This document shows, piece by piece, positions 27,595 through 36,648 of a stretch of 64,000 bases of DNA (positions within the stretch are counted from its first letter, which is position 1; the number at the start of each line of letters is the position of its first letter). A program made the translations under genes and the position numbers. The notes beneath the pieces were generated by a model, which did no database searches, was not told where the DNA came from, and was given only the letters and a program-made list of their open reading frames with translations. The stretch comes from Neptuniibacter sp. 1_MG-2023 (GTDB taxonomy: Bacteria; Pseudomonadota; Gammaproteobacteria; Pseudomonadales; Balneatricaceae): NCBI RefSeq assembly GCF_030547185.1, contig NZ_JAUOQR010000004.1, positions 1-64,000 of the forward strand, read 5' to 3'.

Positions 27595-29115
27595 TTACTG
27601 GATTAAACCTAGGCTTCTTTCGAGGCTGATCTTCCACTGTCCGTTGGAATTAACCATCATTACCCGCTTTTTGACCGCATCTTTATAAGTGTCGGATTCA
27701 TAGCGTTGCTCAAAGTACACTTCGGCCAAGTCCTGTCCAAGAATCTTAACCTGAATATTACTGACATCTATACGAATGAATTTAGGTTTAGTTATACGTT
27801 GTTGGCGCTGAGTAACCCACTGCTGGTGGCTTAGCTTCACGTTTGGACGGTACATAGGAGTATAAGCGTTTATGTAGCCTTGATAATCTTTATTGCTCCA
27901 TACTTGAGCCCAGTTCTGTAGGCTTTGAGTGATCTCTTGCTCTGTTGAAGCAAGGGGAGCAGAAACGGCTTTGGAAGGTACTGCTTGGTCAGCAACTTGT
28001 TGGTTTTCAAGTTTTGTATCTAGTGCTTCTACTATATGGTCTGTTGGTTCAGGTTCTGCCTCGTGAATGATTGGTTCATTTGCAGGAGTCTGATTTTTGT
28101 TACTGAATGCCGCAATTTCAGTAGTTGTTTTTTCGGTTTGTACGACATTAGGAGATTGCTTAGTTACATCAGCTTTCGACAGTGTAGGTATGACTTCAGC
28201 TGGATTTGCTTCCTGCTGTTGTAGTGGTGCACTTAAGGTCGCGGCGTTGCTAACCAGCAGTAACTGATCAGAACTATTACCTGAGATATCGCTAGGCACT
28301 CGATCGATCATTGTGAGTTCAGGGCTAGCGGCGATACTTCCAAGGTCAAGCGCTTTGTTGTAAGCCTGAGATGCCAATGTCGCATAGAGCTCTTTTAGAT
28401 TGCTATGTACTTGGGCATAGCTTGGGTGGGTCTGAAAGGCTTGTTGTAAGGTTTCTATTGCTTGGGCAAAGTTACCCTCTTCAGCATAAATCACCGCGAG
28501 ATTGTTAAACGCTTCGGGTCTATTAGGGTAGGCTGCCATCAGCTGTGTAAAAATGGATTTAGCGGATGTTTTGTCGCCCATCTGGTTGGTAACAATCCCT
28601 TTAGTCAACTTTGCTGCAGCCATATTGGGGTTTTCAGCAATGAGTTTATCAATCGCTGTAAGTGCCGCTTTATGTTGGCCTTGTTGGCTGAGACGTAAAA
28701 TTTTTGCTATCTCAGGAGAGGTTTGCTGAGGTGTAGGTGTGCTTATGCTGACTGTTGTAATGTATTCTTGAGGCGTGGTGCTTTTTTTATCCGTTGGAGA
28801 TGCTTCACCATTAAGAATGGCTTGTTTCTCTTCGGCTAGCCAAGAGCGAACTTCTGATAGCTTTGCGCTCATCCATTCTTCATCGATATCTGCTGTCCGC
28901 ATGTCTGCTTGTGCGGTTGCTTTTTCAGGGTCGCAGCTATATTCGTTTGTGCGTCCACCGTTGTAGCAAAAGCCAGAATCTGCTTGTTCGTTGTTCGACT
29001 CTTGAGGTGCTTTTTGGGTAAGAGCACCACAGCCCGTTAAAATAGCTGTGGAAATAATAGCGCTAATCGCTGTGCGGAGTCGTTTTCTTTTAGAATCTAT
29101 TTCGAATGTCTGCAT
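27595..29115 (-). CDS. TPR lipoprotein with C-terminal Csd6-like domain
   Basis: 506 residues. The signal peptide ends in a lipobox, AILTGC, with Cys29 as the lipidated residue, so it is likely anchored in the outer membrane (position +2 is Gly). Two to three tetratricopeptide repeats (about 135-250) carry the pattern LAVIYAEEGNFAQAIETLQ. A disordered Ser/Thr/Glu linker leads to the NTF2-like domain (about 395-506), with WAQVWSNKDYQGY and PKFIRIDV. TPRs usually bind protein partners; here the partner may be one of the neighbouring proteins sharing the same C-domain. Confidence 0.82.
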   Translation of the reverse strand: MQTFEIDSKRKRLRTAISAIISTAILTGCGALTQKAPQESNNEQADSGFCYNGGRTNEYSCDPEKATAQADMRTADIDEEWMSAKLSEVRSWLAEEKQAILNGEASPTDKKSTTPQEYITTVSISTPTPQQTSPEIAKILRLSQQGQHKAALTAIDKLIAENPNMAAAKLTKGIVTNQMGDKTSAKSIFTQLMAAYPNRPEAFNNLAVIYAEEGNFAQAIETLQQAFQTHPSYAQVHSNLKELYATLASQAYNKALDLGSIAASPELTMIDRVPSDISGNSSDQLLLVSNAATLSAPLQQQEANPAEVIPTLSKADVTKQSPNVVQTEKTTTEIAAFSNKNQTPANEPIIHEAEPEPTDHIVEALDTKLENQQVADQAVPSKAVSAPLASTEQEITQSLQNWAQVWSNKDYQGYINAYTPMYRPNVKLSHQQWVTQRQQRITKPKFIRIDVSNIQVKILGQDLAEVYFEQRYESDTYKDAVKKRVMMVNSNGQWKISLERSLGLIQ

Positions 29116-29359
29116 GGATTAAAGCGTATCACGTAATGATTTAAGGGATGATTATACTCATATAATTGGGTATGTCATATTATAAAACGGCTTTTTCCAT
29201 GCTGGCTAGATAGTTGAATTAGTGGGAAAATGATAAGTTATATATAGGGCCTATGAAAGAGTTTTAATGTTAATGCGGTTGTTTGTACTAGGCTTAATAG
29301 AAGCTTAATTAAAACTCGATTCTCCATCTCTTTTAATACGCGAAACAGGACGTTATTCA

Positions 29360-31012
29360 GTGATGAAATTAAAACAAAGTTTAGCATTGCTCTGCATATT
29401 AATGTTTTCTCAGACAGTGTTGGCAGAAACAGAGAGTGAATGGAATTATCCTATGCAGCCTGGGGAGTCTGTGTGGAGTATTGCTCATGAGCTTTTGACG
29501 GATTGGCGAGAATGGAAAACTATAGAGCGTCTGAATAATATTAGTAACGATAGGCAGATGCTACCGGGTACTGTGCTTAAAATACCGCGTTCATTAATTA
29601 AAGAACGTCAGTCGGATATTACAATTCTGGATGTTAGCGGTACAGTCACAGCACAAGTGGTTATGAATGACGGTACAGTTAAAGCTCATTTGCCATTAGT
29701 TCGAGGCCAAAGCTTAGGGCAGGGCGATCAGATAAAGACCTCTCCTCAATCGTCAGTGTTGTTGGAGTTTGATGACAGCACACAGGTATTGATTCTTGAA
29801 AACAGCTTACTAAAGATTAGGCAAGCGACTGTTGTCGGCAGTAAACGTAAAGTTGTAGATATTAAAGTGTTTCTTGAAGAGGGTGAGGCAGAAATTAGAG
29901 CGAACCCTGCAAAAGTACCGGGTTCCCAGTTCTTAATCGATACCCCTGTTGCCTTTGCAACGACCAAAGGCACTACATATCGAGTGCGTGCTCAAGGCTC
30001 AAGTACAGCGGCTGAAGTTGTCGAGGGTAAAATCGGTGTTGAAAATAATTTAGGTGGTACTACTGTAAATCAAGGTTATGGGACATTAGCAAAAGCGGAT
30101 ATGCCGCCAGCTAAGCCCACAAAGCTTCTTCCTGCACCTGAATTGCCTGATTTAAGTGCGCCGATTCATTACCTTCCGGGTAAGTTGGTGTGGAGTGAAT
30201 TGAAAGGTGCGGCTAAATATCGTGGACAGATCTCACCTGATAAGCTGTTTACCGCCATTGTTTATGATTCTGTTTCGGATCAGCCGAAAATGGGATTACC
30301 TTCATCGCTGCAAGATAAGAGCTATTGGCTTAGGGTTCGTGCGATTAGTGAAGAGGGCCTGCAAGGTTTTTCCTCAGTGAAGGAAATTACTATTGATGCA
30401 CGACCATTTCCACCCGTTCGGCAAGCACCACGCTCCTCTGATTCTATCTATTCTGGTGAAGTGGAATTTGTTTGGTCTCGTCCAGAGCTAGCAGATCGTT
30501 TTCAACTTGATATAGCTAAGGATGAGCATTTTGAAACCTTAGCTTTACAGGAAAGTGATATCTCAGATACTCGTTTTACAGCAAATATTATGGAGCCTGG
30601 CGATTATTATTGGCGTGTAACGAGTGTAACCTCGCAAGGAAAAGTGGGCCCACTCGGTTTTGCTGGTGAATTTACCGTCAAGCCTGTTCCTGCGAAACCA
30701 GAACTTCAGGCGCCGGTAAGTAGTGAAAATGAGATGTTTTTTAGTTGGAATACTGAACCAGATATTAAATATTACCAACTGCAATTTGCAAGTGACCAAG
30801 AGTTTAACAATATTCTGGTTGATAAAAACACTGATAAAGCTGAATTAGCTATAGATAAGCCACAGCCTGGTACATATTACATAAGAGTTAGGGCATTCGA
30901 TGCTGATGATTATGCAGGTGAATGGACGGCTCCACAGCAGGTTGAGCAGCCAATAGAGAATTGGTGGCCACTTATCTTTTCTGGTGCGGCAACGTTACTG
31001 TTGATTTTGTAA
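29360..31012 (+). CDS. Exported LysM-FecR domain protein
   Basis: 550 residues. A signal peptide is cleaved near Ala22 (QTVLA-ETE). A LysM domain (about 29-79, PGESVWSIAHELLTDW to LPGTVLKIP) should bind peptidoglycan. A FecR-type domain (about 105-235) contains the repeated strand pattern LLEFDDSTQVLILENSLL. Two or three fibronectin-III-like repeats follow, with the YYWRVTSVTSQGKVGPLG type of strand. A short hydrophobic C terminus (WWPLIFSGAATLLLIL) probably anchors it. Its stop overlaps the start of the CHASE2 gene, which argues for a stoichiometric pair. LysM-FecR next to CHASE2 recurs in proteobacteria as far as I recall. Confidence 0.85.
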   Translation: MMKLKQSLALLCILMFSQTVLAETESEWNYPMQPGESVWSIAHELLTDWREWKTIERLNNISNDRQMLPGTVLKIPRSLIKERQSDITILDVSGTVTAQVVMNDGTVKAHLPLVRGQSLGQGDQIKTSPQSSVLLEFDDSTQVLILENSLLKIRQATVVGSKRKVVDIKVFLEEGEAEIRANPAKVPGSQFLIDTPVAFATTKGTTYRVRAQGSSTAAEVVEGKIGVENNLGGTTVNQGYGTLAKADMPPAKPTKLLPAPELPDLSAPIHYLPGKLVWSELKGAAKYRGQISPDKLFTAIVYDSVSDQPKMGLPSSLQDKSYWLRVRAISEEGLQGFSSVKEITIDARPFPPVRQAPRSSDSIYSGEVEFVWSRPELADRFQLDIAKDEHFETLALQESDISDTRFTANIMEPGDYYWRVTSVTSQGKVGPLGFAGEFTVKPVPAKPELQAPVSSENEMFFSWNTEPDIKYYQLQFASDQEFNNILVDKNTDKAELAIDKPQPGTYYIRVRAFDADDYAGEWTAPQQVEQPIENWWPLIFSGAATLLLIL

Positions 31013-32145
31013 TGCTCCAAGGGGTTAGGTTTTTAGTCTTTCTGACGCTGCCATTAACGATTGTTGTTTTGGTAAGCTCTTCAGCTTTGACTGTTTGGTT
31101 TGATCGATTCGCCTATGACTTGTTGAATCAGTACTACGCATCTGTGGACTATAGGCCTAAAGATGTTGTGTTAATTGATATCGACCAAGAAAGTATCGAC
31201 CGCTTTTCGGGGTGGCCGCTAAATCGTGGCATCCATGCGGAGGTGATAGAGGGGCTATCTTCAGCTGAAGCCTCATCTATCACTTATAATGTTGCGTTTA
31301 TCGGTGAAGATGTTGATAACAAGTTAGGTGATAAACGTTTGGTTGATGCAATCAAACAGAGCGGTCGAGTGATATTGCCTTTGATCGCAGAGAATGGCCG
31401 AGAATTAAAACCTTTAAATGCTGCTGAACTACCAAAAGCAGTGATGGGTCATGCCGATCTCTCTTTAGACGAGGATGAATATCTTCGGCGTAGCTATCTT
31501 TATGCCGGCATGGGCTTTCCTCGGTGGCCTAGTTTGGCGCTGGCTTCTCTTCATGTCTATGCACCTGTGAAAGCAGATGACTTTTCTGGTTTAAGAACAC
31601 CTTATCTGCATGTGGGCTTCTCCAAGTTGTGGAGCCGTGATTATGAGCTTTTGTTGCCGTTTGGCTTAGTCTCGTTTGATCAACATGTACTACGTTACCC
31701 ATTGTGGGCTTTACTTGATGGCTCAGTTCCCAAAGATAAGCTGCGTAATAAGGCTGTTTTTGTGGGGATTAGTGCTCCAGCCATTGAGAATAAGTTAAAG
31801 GTTTTACCGCAAAAATCATTTTTTTCCACAGAAATTCACGCCTTTCTTTTTAGTACATTAAATCGTGGATATACGTTGTCGCCCTCCTTATCTGTGTGGG
31901 CAGTTACCCTGGGTATATTAGCAACATTGTGTTGGGGACTTTTTTTGGCGAAGCTGCCAGTAGGTTGGCGATTGGTTGGGTTTTGTATGGCGCTCCTACT
32001 AGCTGGGGTGCCGGTGTGGTTGCTGTCGTTAGGTTACTGGTTGAGTATGATGCCTATGCTAGCTGGGGTTATATCGATTAGCTGTATCTTTGCTGTCGGG
32101 CGTTTAAGCGGTTTATTACTAATAAATAAAAAAGCCCCAGATTAA
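31012..32145 (+). CDS. CHASE2 sensor membrane protein without output domain
   Basis: 377 residues from the ATG at 31012, which overlaps the upstream stop as TAATG. One N-terminal helix (FLVFLTLPLTIVVLVSS) precedes an extracytoplasmic CHASE2 domain of about 270 residues, with the signatures VVLIDIDQESID, GWPLNR and VFVGISAP. Three closely spaced C-terminal helices end the protein at a short KKAPD tail. CHASE2 proteins normally continue into a cyclase, kinase or phosphatase; none is present here. It probably acts with the LysM-FecR protein as a sensing or assembly module. Confidence 0.87.
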   Translation: MLQGVRFLVFLTLPLTIVVLVSSSALTVWFDRFAYDLLNQYYASVDYRPKDVVLIDIDQESIDRFSGWPLNRGIHAEVIEGLSSAEASSITYNVAFIGEDVDNKLGDKRLVDAIKQSGRVILPLIAENGRELKPLNAAELPKAVMGHADLSLDEDEYLRRSYLYAGMGFPRWPSLALASLHVYAPVKADDFSGLRTPYLHVGFSKLWSRDYELLLPFGLVSFDQHVLRYPLWALLDGSVPKDKLRNKAVFVGISAPAIENKLKVLPQKSFFSTEIHAFLFSTLNRGYTLSPSLSVWAVTLGILATLCWGLFLAKLPVGWRLVGFCMALLLAGVPVWLLSLGYWLSMMPMLAGVISISCIFAVGRLSGLLLINKKAPD

Positions 32146-32155
32146 CTGGGGCTTT
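32131..32155. terminator. Terminator overlapping the CHASE2 stop codon
   Basis: A perfect 10-bp stem, AAAGCCCCAG / CTGGGGCTTT, with loop ATTAA. The CHASE2 TAA lies in the loop. On the minus strand it is followed by a T-run, so it is the likely end of the purH-purD transcript as well. Confidence 0.85.
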
Positions 32156-32174
32156 AATTAATTAGACAGGCAGT

Positions 32175-33467
32175 TTAGCTATTCGTCTCGCGAGCAATCG
32201 CACGGTAAGCAATATCGGTGCGGAAATAAGCGCCTTCCCAATTGACCTCTTTAAGTAGATCATATGCACGTTGCTGAGCTTCAGTTACTGTATCGCCTAG
32301 CGCGGTAACACAAAGTACACGTCCACCGGCTGTAACAACCTTGCCGTCGACTAACTTTGTACCTGCATGGAATACTTTGGTCCCTTCTGGGCAGCTAGCA
32401 GGGAAGGTGATGACATCACCTTTGCCATAGTCTCCAGGGTATCCGCCGGCAGCCATCACAACACCAACAGACTTGCGTTCATCCCACACTGCTGTGGTCT
32501 GATCTAGCTTTTTGTCGAGCGCTGCATTGCACATATCAACGAGACTAGATTTCAAACGTAGCATAATCGGTTGCGTTTCAGGATCACCAAAACGACAGTT
32601 ATATTCAATAACTTTTGGTGTGCCGTCTGCTTGAATCATAAGGCCTGCATATAAAAACCCAGTGTACTCATTACCTTCAGCTTTCATGCCGTTTACAGTC
32701 GGCATGATCACTTCATCCATAATGCGCTGATCGATCTCAGGGGTTACAACGGGGGCGGGGGAGTATGCACCCATACCACCTGTGTTTGGCCCTGTGTCGC
32801 CATTACCTACGCGTTTGTGGTCTTGGCTGGTTGCCATAGGAAGTACATTGTCGCCATCAACAATAACGATATAAGAGGCTTCTTCACCTTCTAGGAACTC
32901 TTCAATAACAACTCGGCTACCTGCTTCGCCAAAGGCATTGCCTGCAAGCATATCTTTGATCGCGTCTTCCGCTTCTTGCAGAGTCATGGCTACGATTACG
33001 CCTTTGCCTGCAGCTAAGCCATCTGCTTTTACAACGATAGGAGCGCCTTTTTCACGCACATAGGCTAGGGCTGGCTCTATCTCTGTAAAGTTCTCATATT
33101 CAGCAGTAGGAATCTTTTGGCGTGCAAGGAAGTCTTTAGTGAACGCTTTAGAACCTTCCAGTTGAGCAGCGCCTTGAGTGGGGCCAAATATACGCAGGCC
33201 ATCTTTCTGGAAGTGATCAACAATACCCGCTACTAGAGGGGCTTCAGGGCCAACAATAGTAAGGTCGATATTGTTCTCTTTAGCAAAAGTAGATAAGCCA
33301 TCAAGGTCCATTACATCGAGCGCTACGTTTTGCATCTTAGCTTCTTGCGCTGTTGCTGCATTGCCGGGTGCGACAAAGACATTATCTACATTAGCATCCT
33401 GTGACACAGACCATGCTAAAGCGTGTTCGCGGCCACCAGAGCCAATAATGAGTATGTTCATTTTCAT
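32175..33467 (-). CDS. purD: Phosphoribosylamine-glycine ligase
   Basis: ATP-grasp enzyme of purine synthesis joining glycine to 5-phosphoribosylamine. The N terminus ILIIGSGGREHALAW is typical, with the ATP-grasp core including VVKADGLAAGKGV, and FGDPETQP near residue 290 coordinating magnesium. At 430 residues it has the family length. Two starts two codons apart (33467 and 33461) are both compatible with the AGGA upstream. It is the last gene of a purH-purD pair on the minus strand, though a hairpin lies between the two. Confidence 0.96.
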   Translation of the reverse strand: MKMNILIIGSGGREHALAWSVSQDANVDNVFVAPGNAATAQEAKMQNVALDVMDLDGLSTFAKENNIDLTIVGPEAPLVAGIVDHFQKDGLRIFGPTQGAAQLEGSKAFTKDFLARQKIPTAEYENFTEIEPALAYVREKGAPIVVKADGLAAGKGVIVAMTLQEAEDAIKDMLAGNAFGEAGSRVVIEEFLEGEEASYIVIVDGDNVLPMATSQDHKRVGNGDTGPNTGGMGAYSPAPVVTPEIDQRIMDEVIMPTVNGMKAEGNEYTGFLYAGLMIQADGTPKVIEYNCRFGDPETQPIMLRLKSSLVDMCNAALDKKLDQTTAVWDERKSVGVVMAAGGYPGDYGKGDVITFPASCPEGTKVFHAGTKLVDGKVVTAGGRVLCVTALGDTVTEAQQRAYDLLKEVNWEGAYFRTDIAYRAIARETNS

Positions 33468-33482
33468 TAATTCCTAAACAGT

Positions 33483-33518
33483 AAACCCCGCGTCTGAATT
33501 ATGCAGACCGGGGTTTTT
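33483..33518. terminator. Hairpin between purH and purD
   Basis: AAACCCCG / CGGGGTTT extended by GTCTG / CAGAC, with one bulged base. The T-run lies on the plus strand. In the minus-strand direction of purH-purD transcription only TTT follows, so it may be a partial terminator or a processing stem inside the operon. Confidence 0.5.
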
Positions 33519-33589
33519 GGCAATAAGCTTACTTAAGGTTTAAATTGACTAGGATTCAACCCGCAAAGTAGACCTATTGCTAAATGTAC

Positions 33590-35170
33590 TTAATGGCGGA
33601 AGTGGCGCATGCCGGTGAAGACCATTGCCATACCATGTTCGTTCGCTGCATCAATCACTTCCTGGTCGCGCATAGAGCCACCCGGCTGGATAACGGCTTT
33701 TATACCAGCAGCTGCGGCTGAATCAATGCCATCGCGGAATGGGAAGAAAGCGTCAGATGCCATAACGGAACCTTTTACTTCTAAACCTTCATCAGCGGCT
33801 TTAATACCAGCAATTTTAGCACTGTAAACGCGGCTCATTTGCCCAGCACCAATGCCAATAGTTTGTCCATCTTTTGCATAAACAATCGCATTAGATTTAA
33901 CAGCTTTGGCAACTTCCCAACAGAAAAGTAGATCTCTGATCTCCTGCTCTGTAGGTTGAACTTGAGTAACAACCTTCAGTTCAGATGCATCTACTCGACC
34001 TAAATCACGGTCTTGAACCAGTAAGCCACCATTAACGCGTTTGTAGTCGAAGCTATGTGCGCGATCTGCTGCCCACTCGCCACATTGTAGTAAACGGACA
34101 TTAGGCTTAGTAGCAACAATATCGGATGCTTCTTGAGTTACTGTAGGCGCGATAATTACTTCTACAAATTGGCGATCGACAATGGCTTGGGCTGTTGCAG
34201 CGTCAAGCTCACGGTTAAATGCAATGATGCCGCCAAAGGCAGAGGTTGGATCTGTTTGGAAGGCACGGTTGTATGCATCAAGAAGATCTTTGCCAACGGC
34301 TACGCCACATGGGTTAGCATGTTTAACAATAACGCAGGCAGGTTCGTTAAACGGTTTTACGCATTCGAGTGCTGCGTCCGTATCTGCAACGTTATTGAAA
34401 GAAAGCTCTTTGCCTTGCAGCTGACGAGCTGTAGCAACGGAGGCTTCTGATGGATCAGCTTCTACATAAAAAGCCGCGCGCTGGTGTGGATTTTCTCCAT
34501 AGCGCATATCCTGTGCTTTGATAAACTGAGTATTGAATGTGCGAGGGAAGGTTGCTGCTTTATCTTCTTCGCTTTCAACAATTGCACCTAAGTAGTTTGC
34601 AATCATGCCGTCATATCCTGCGGTATGCTCGAAAGCTTTTACTGCAAGATCAAAGCGTGTTGCGTGGGATAGGCCTTTTTGCTTATCTAATTCAGATACG
34701 ATGTTGTCGTAGTCAGACGCATTTACAACAATGGCAACATCTTTATGGTTTTTCGCAGCGGAGCGAACCATTGTTGGCCCACCAATGTCGATGTTTTCAA
34801 TCGCCATTGGAAGATCGCAATCAGGGCGTGCAATGGTGGCTGCAAATGGATATAGGTTAACTACAACCATGTCGATAGGATTGATGCCGTGTTCGGACAT
34901 GATGCCATCATCCTGTCCGCGACGACCTAGAATGCCGCCATGCACTTTAGGATGCAGAGTTTTTACACGGCCATCCATCATCTCGGGGAAGCCGGTGTAA
35001 TCGGATACTTCCACTGCGGGAATATTATTCTCTTTAAGCAGTTTGTAGGTACCGCCTGTAGAAAGGATCTCAACGCCGCGAGTGCTTAGGGCTTGTGCGA
35101 ATTCAACAATACCTGATTTATCAGATACGCTGATCAAAGCACGGCGAACGGAAGTGATGTTCTCTGCCAT
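33590..35170 (-). CDS. purH: Bifunctional AICAR formyltransferase / IMP cyclohydrolase
   Basis: Carries out the last two steps of IMP synthesis. The N-terminal cyclohydrolase (MGS-like fold, about 1-190) shows [21 protein letters not shown] and [18 protein letters not shown]. The C-terminal transformylase includes RYGENPHQ and [11 protein letters not shown] chose the ATG at 35170 (526 residues) over the TTG at 35194 because the family begins close to the [10 protein letters not shown] segment and the TTG has no ribosome-binding sequence. fis lies 35 bases upstream on the same strand. Confidence 0.95.
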   Translation of the reverse strand: MAENITSVRRALISVSDKSGIVEFAQALSTRGVEILSTGGTYKLLKENNIPAVEVSDYTGFPEMMDGRVKTLHPKVHGGILGRRGQDDGIMSEHGINPIDMVVVNLYPFAATIARPDCDLPMAIENIDIGGPTMVRSAAKNHKDVAIVVNASDYDNIVSELDKQKGLSHATRFDLAVKAFEHTAGYDGMIANYLGAIVESEEDKAATFPRTFNTQFIKAQDMRYGENPHQRAAFYVEADPSEASVATARQLQGKELSFNNVADTDAALECVKPFNEPACVIVKHANPCGVAVGKDLLDAYNRAFQTDPTSAFGGIIAFNRELDAATAQAIVDRQFVEVIIAPTVTQEASDIVATKPNVRLLQCGEWAADRAHSFDYKRVNGGLLVQDRDLGRVDASELKVVTQVQPTEQEIRDLLFCWEVAKAVKSNAIVYAKDGQTIGIGAGQMSRVYSAKIAGIKAADEGLEVKGSVMASDAFFPFRDGIDSAAAAGIKAVIQPGGSMRDQEVIDAANEHGMAMVFTGMRHFRH

Positions 35171-35205
35171 TGTGTCTGGATTCCGAATAGTCAAAAAAAG
35201 GAGAA

Positions 35206-35490
35206 TTAAAGCAAGCCGTACTGCTTCAGTTTTTTACGAAGCGTACCGCGATTTAGTCCCAATAATTGGGATGCTTTAGTCTGATTATCTTTAGTGTATG
35301 TCATTACCGTTTCAAAAAGAGGTGCTTCAATTTCAGAAAGTACCATCTGATAAACATCGGTGACAGGCTGTCCATCAAGTTGACGGAAATAGCTGTTTAA
35401 TGACTGCTCTACGTTATCGCGTAACGTGTGATTTGCAGCTTCTGTTGAGTTTGGCGCGAATGTTGGTTGCTTAATTTCTTTATATTCCAC
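35206..35490 (-). CDS. fis: DNA-binding protein Fis
   Basis: 94-residue nucleoid protein and factor for inversion stimulation. The C-terminal half is the classic helix-turn-helix ([24 protein letters not shown]), and the N-terminal part carries the dimerisation helices. It lies 20 bases downstream of dusB, the conserved dusB-fis operon of gammaproteobacteria, and is followed by purH as in pseudomonads. Confidence 0.95.
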   Translation of the reverse strand: MEYKEIKQPTFAPNSTEAANHTLRDNVEQSLNSYFRQLDGQPVTDVYQMVLSEIEAPLFETVMTYTKDNQTKASQLLGLNRGTLRKKLKQYGLL

Positions 35491-35510
35491 AGTACTTATT
35501 ATCCAATCTA

Positions 35511-36497
35511 TTAGGCGGCTACGCCATTGTTTAAAGCGCTATCGAAATAATCTTCAATAGAGGCGGCCTGATCTGCTGCTGTTTCAATGATATTAAATTG
35601 TTTGCGAAAACTGCTTCCGTTAGCGTTGTCCTGCAGGTACCAACCTACGTGTTTGCGCGCAATGCGTACACCTAAGTATTCACCGTAGAAATCATGCAAC
35701 TCTTGCAGGTGTCCTAACAAAATGTCCCTTATCTCCTCTAGCTTAGGAGGGGGCAGAATTGTACCTGTTCTTAAATAATGATCAATCTCTCTGAACAACC
35801 AAGGCTTACCTTGAGCTGCCCTGCCAATCATTACTGCGGAGCAGCCAGTATGCTGAAGTACTTTCAATGCTTTCTCAGGTGAGGTGATATCACCGTTAGC
35901 AAAGACAGGTATTGAAACTGCTTCATTAATACTGGCAATGGTGTCGTATTCTGCTTCACCTCTATATCCGCAACTACGAGTACGGCCATGTACAGCGAGC
36001 GCTTGGATACCTGCTTCTTCAGCAATACGTGCAATGGTTAGGGCATTTTTGTTTTCTGTATCCCAACCGGTACGTATTTTGAGAGTTACAGGTATGTCAA
36101 CGGCAGAGGTAACTGCGTTGAGGATATCGCTAACAAGTTGCTCATCTTTCAATAGCGCTGACCCTGCAGCCTTGTTACAGACTTTTTTCGCAGGGCAGCC
36201 CATATTGATATCAATAATTTGAGCGCCTCGTTGTACGTTCATGATCGCTGCATCAGCCATCATGTCAGGATCTCCACCGGCAATTTGAATAGAGCGAGGC
36301 TCTACTTCACCGGTGTGATTTAAGCGATAAGCTGATTTACGTGACTTCCATAACCGAGTGTCTGATGTAACCATTTCTGACACAACTAAGCCTGCACCCA
36401 TGCGTTTACATAACTGGCGGAAGGGCCGGTCAGTAACGCCTGCCATTGGTGCCAAAATTACTTGGCTGTCAATGGTGTATGGGCCAATATGAAACAT
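35511..36497 (-). CDS. dusB: tRNA-dihydrouridine synthase B
   Basis: FMN enzyme reducing uridine to dihydrouridine (U17) in the tRNA D-loop. The TIM barrel begins with VILAPMAGVTDRPFR. The catalytic cysteine is in INMGCPAKKVCNK, and AVHGRTR and GRAAQGKPW are FMN-phosphate motifs. At 328 residues it matches DusB, and its position before fis supports DusB over DusA or DusC. Confidence 0.95.
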   Translation of the reverse strand: MFHIGPYTIDSQVILAPMAGVTDRPFRQLCKRMGAGLVVSEMVTSDTRLWKSRKSAYRLNHTGEVEPRSIQIAGGDPDMMADAAIMNVQRGAQIIDINMGCPAKKVCNKAAGSALLKDEQLVSDILNAVTSAVDIPVTLKIRTGWDTENKNALTIARIAEEAGIQALAVHGRTRSCGYRGEAEYDTIASINEAVSIPVFANGDITSPEKALKVLQHTGCSAVMIGRAAQGKPWLFREIDHYLRTGTILPPPKLEEIRDILLGHLQELHDFYGEYLGVRIARKHVGWYLQDNANGSSFRKQFNIIETAADQAASIEDYFDSALNNGVAA

Positions 36498-36518
36498 GCT
36501 GTGCCTTAAAAAATAGTT

Positions 36519-36557
36519 AAAAAAACACCTGTCGTATCACGAATGATACGGTTAAAA
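36519..36557 (-). terminator. Intrinsic terminator with UUCG loop (minus strand)
   Basis: Read on the minus strand, CGTATCA-TTCG-TGATACG (36533-36550) is a 7-bp stem with a stable UUCG tetraloop, framed by ACCT/AGGT and followed within 8 bases by a T-run. It should end the transcript of the DUF3426 gene before dusB. Confidence 0.75.
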
Positions 36558-36648
36558 GAGGTATTTGGGAGGCGGATAATCATACTCCTAAGGAGCAGAG
36601 TCTCCAAGGATTTTTTGATGATTTTTTGTACAATTTGAGCTTGATTTT

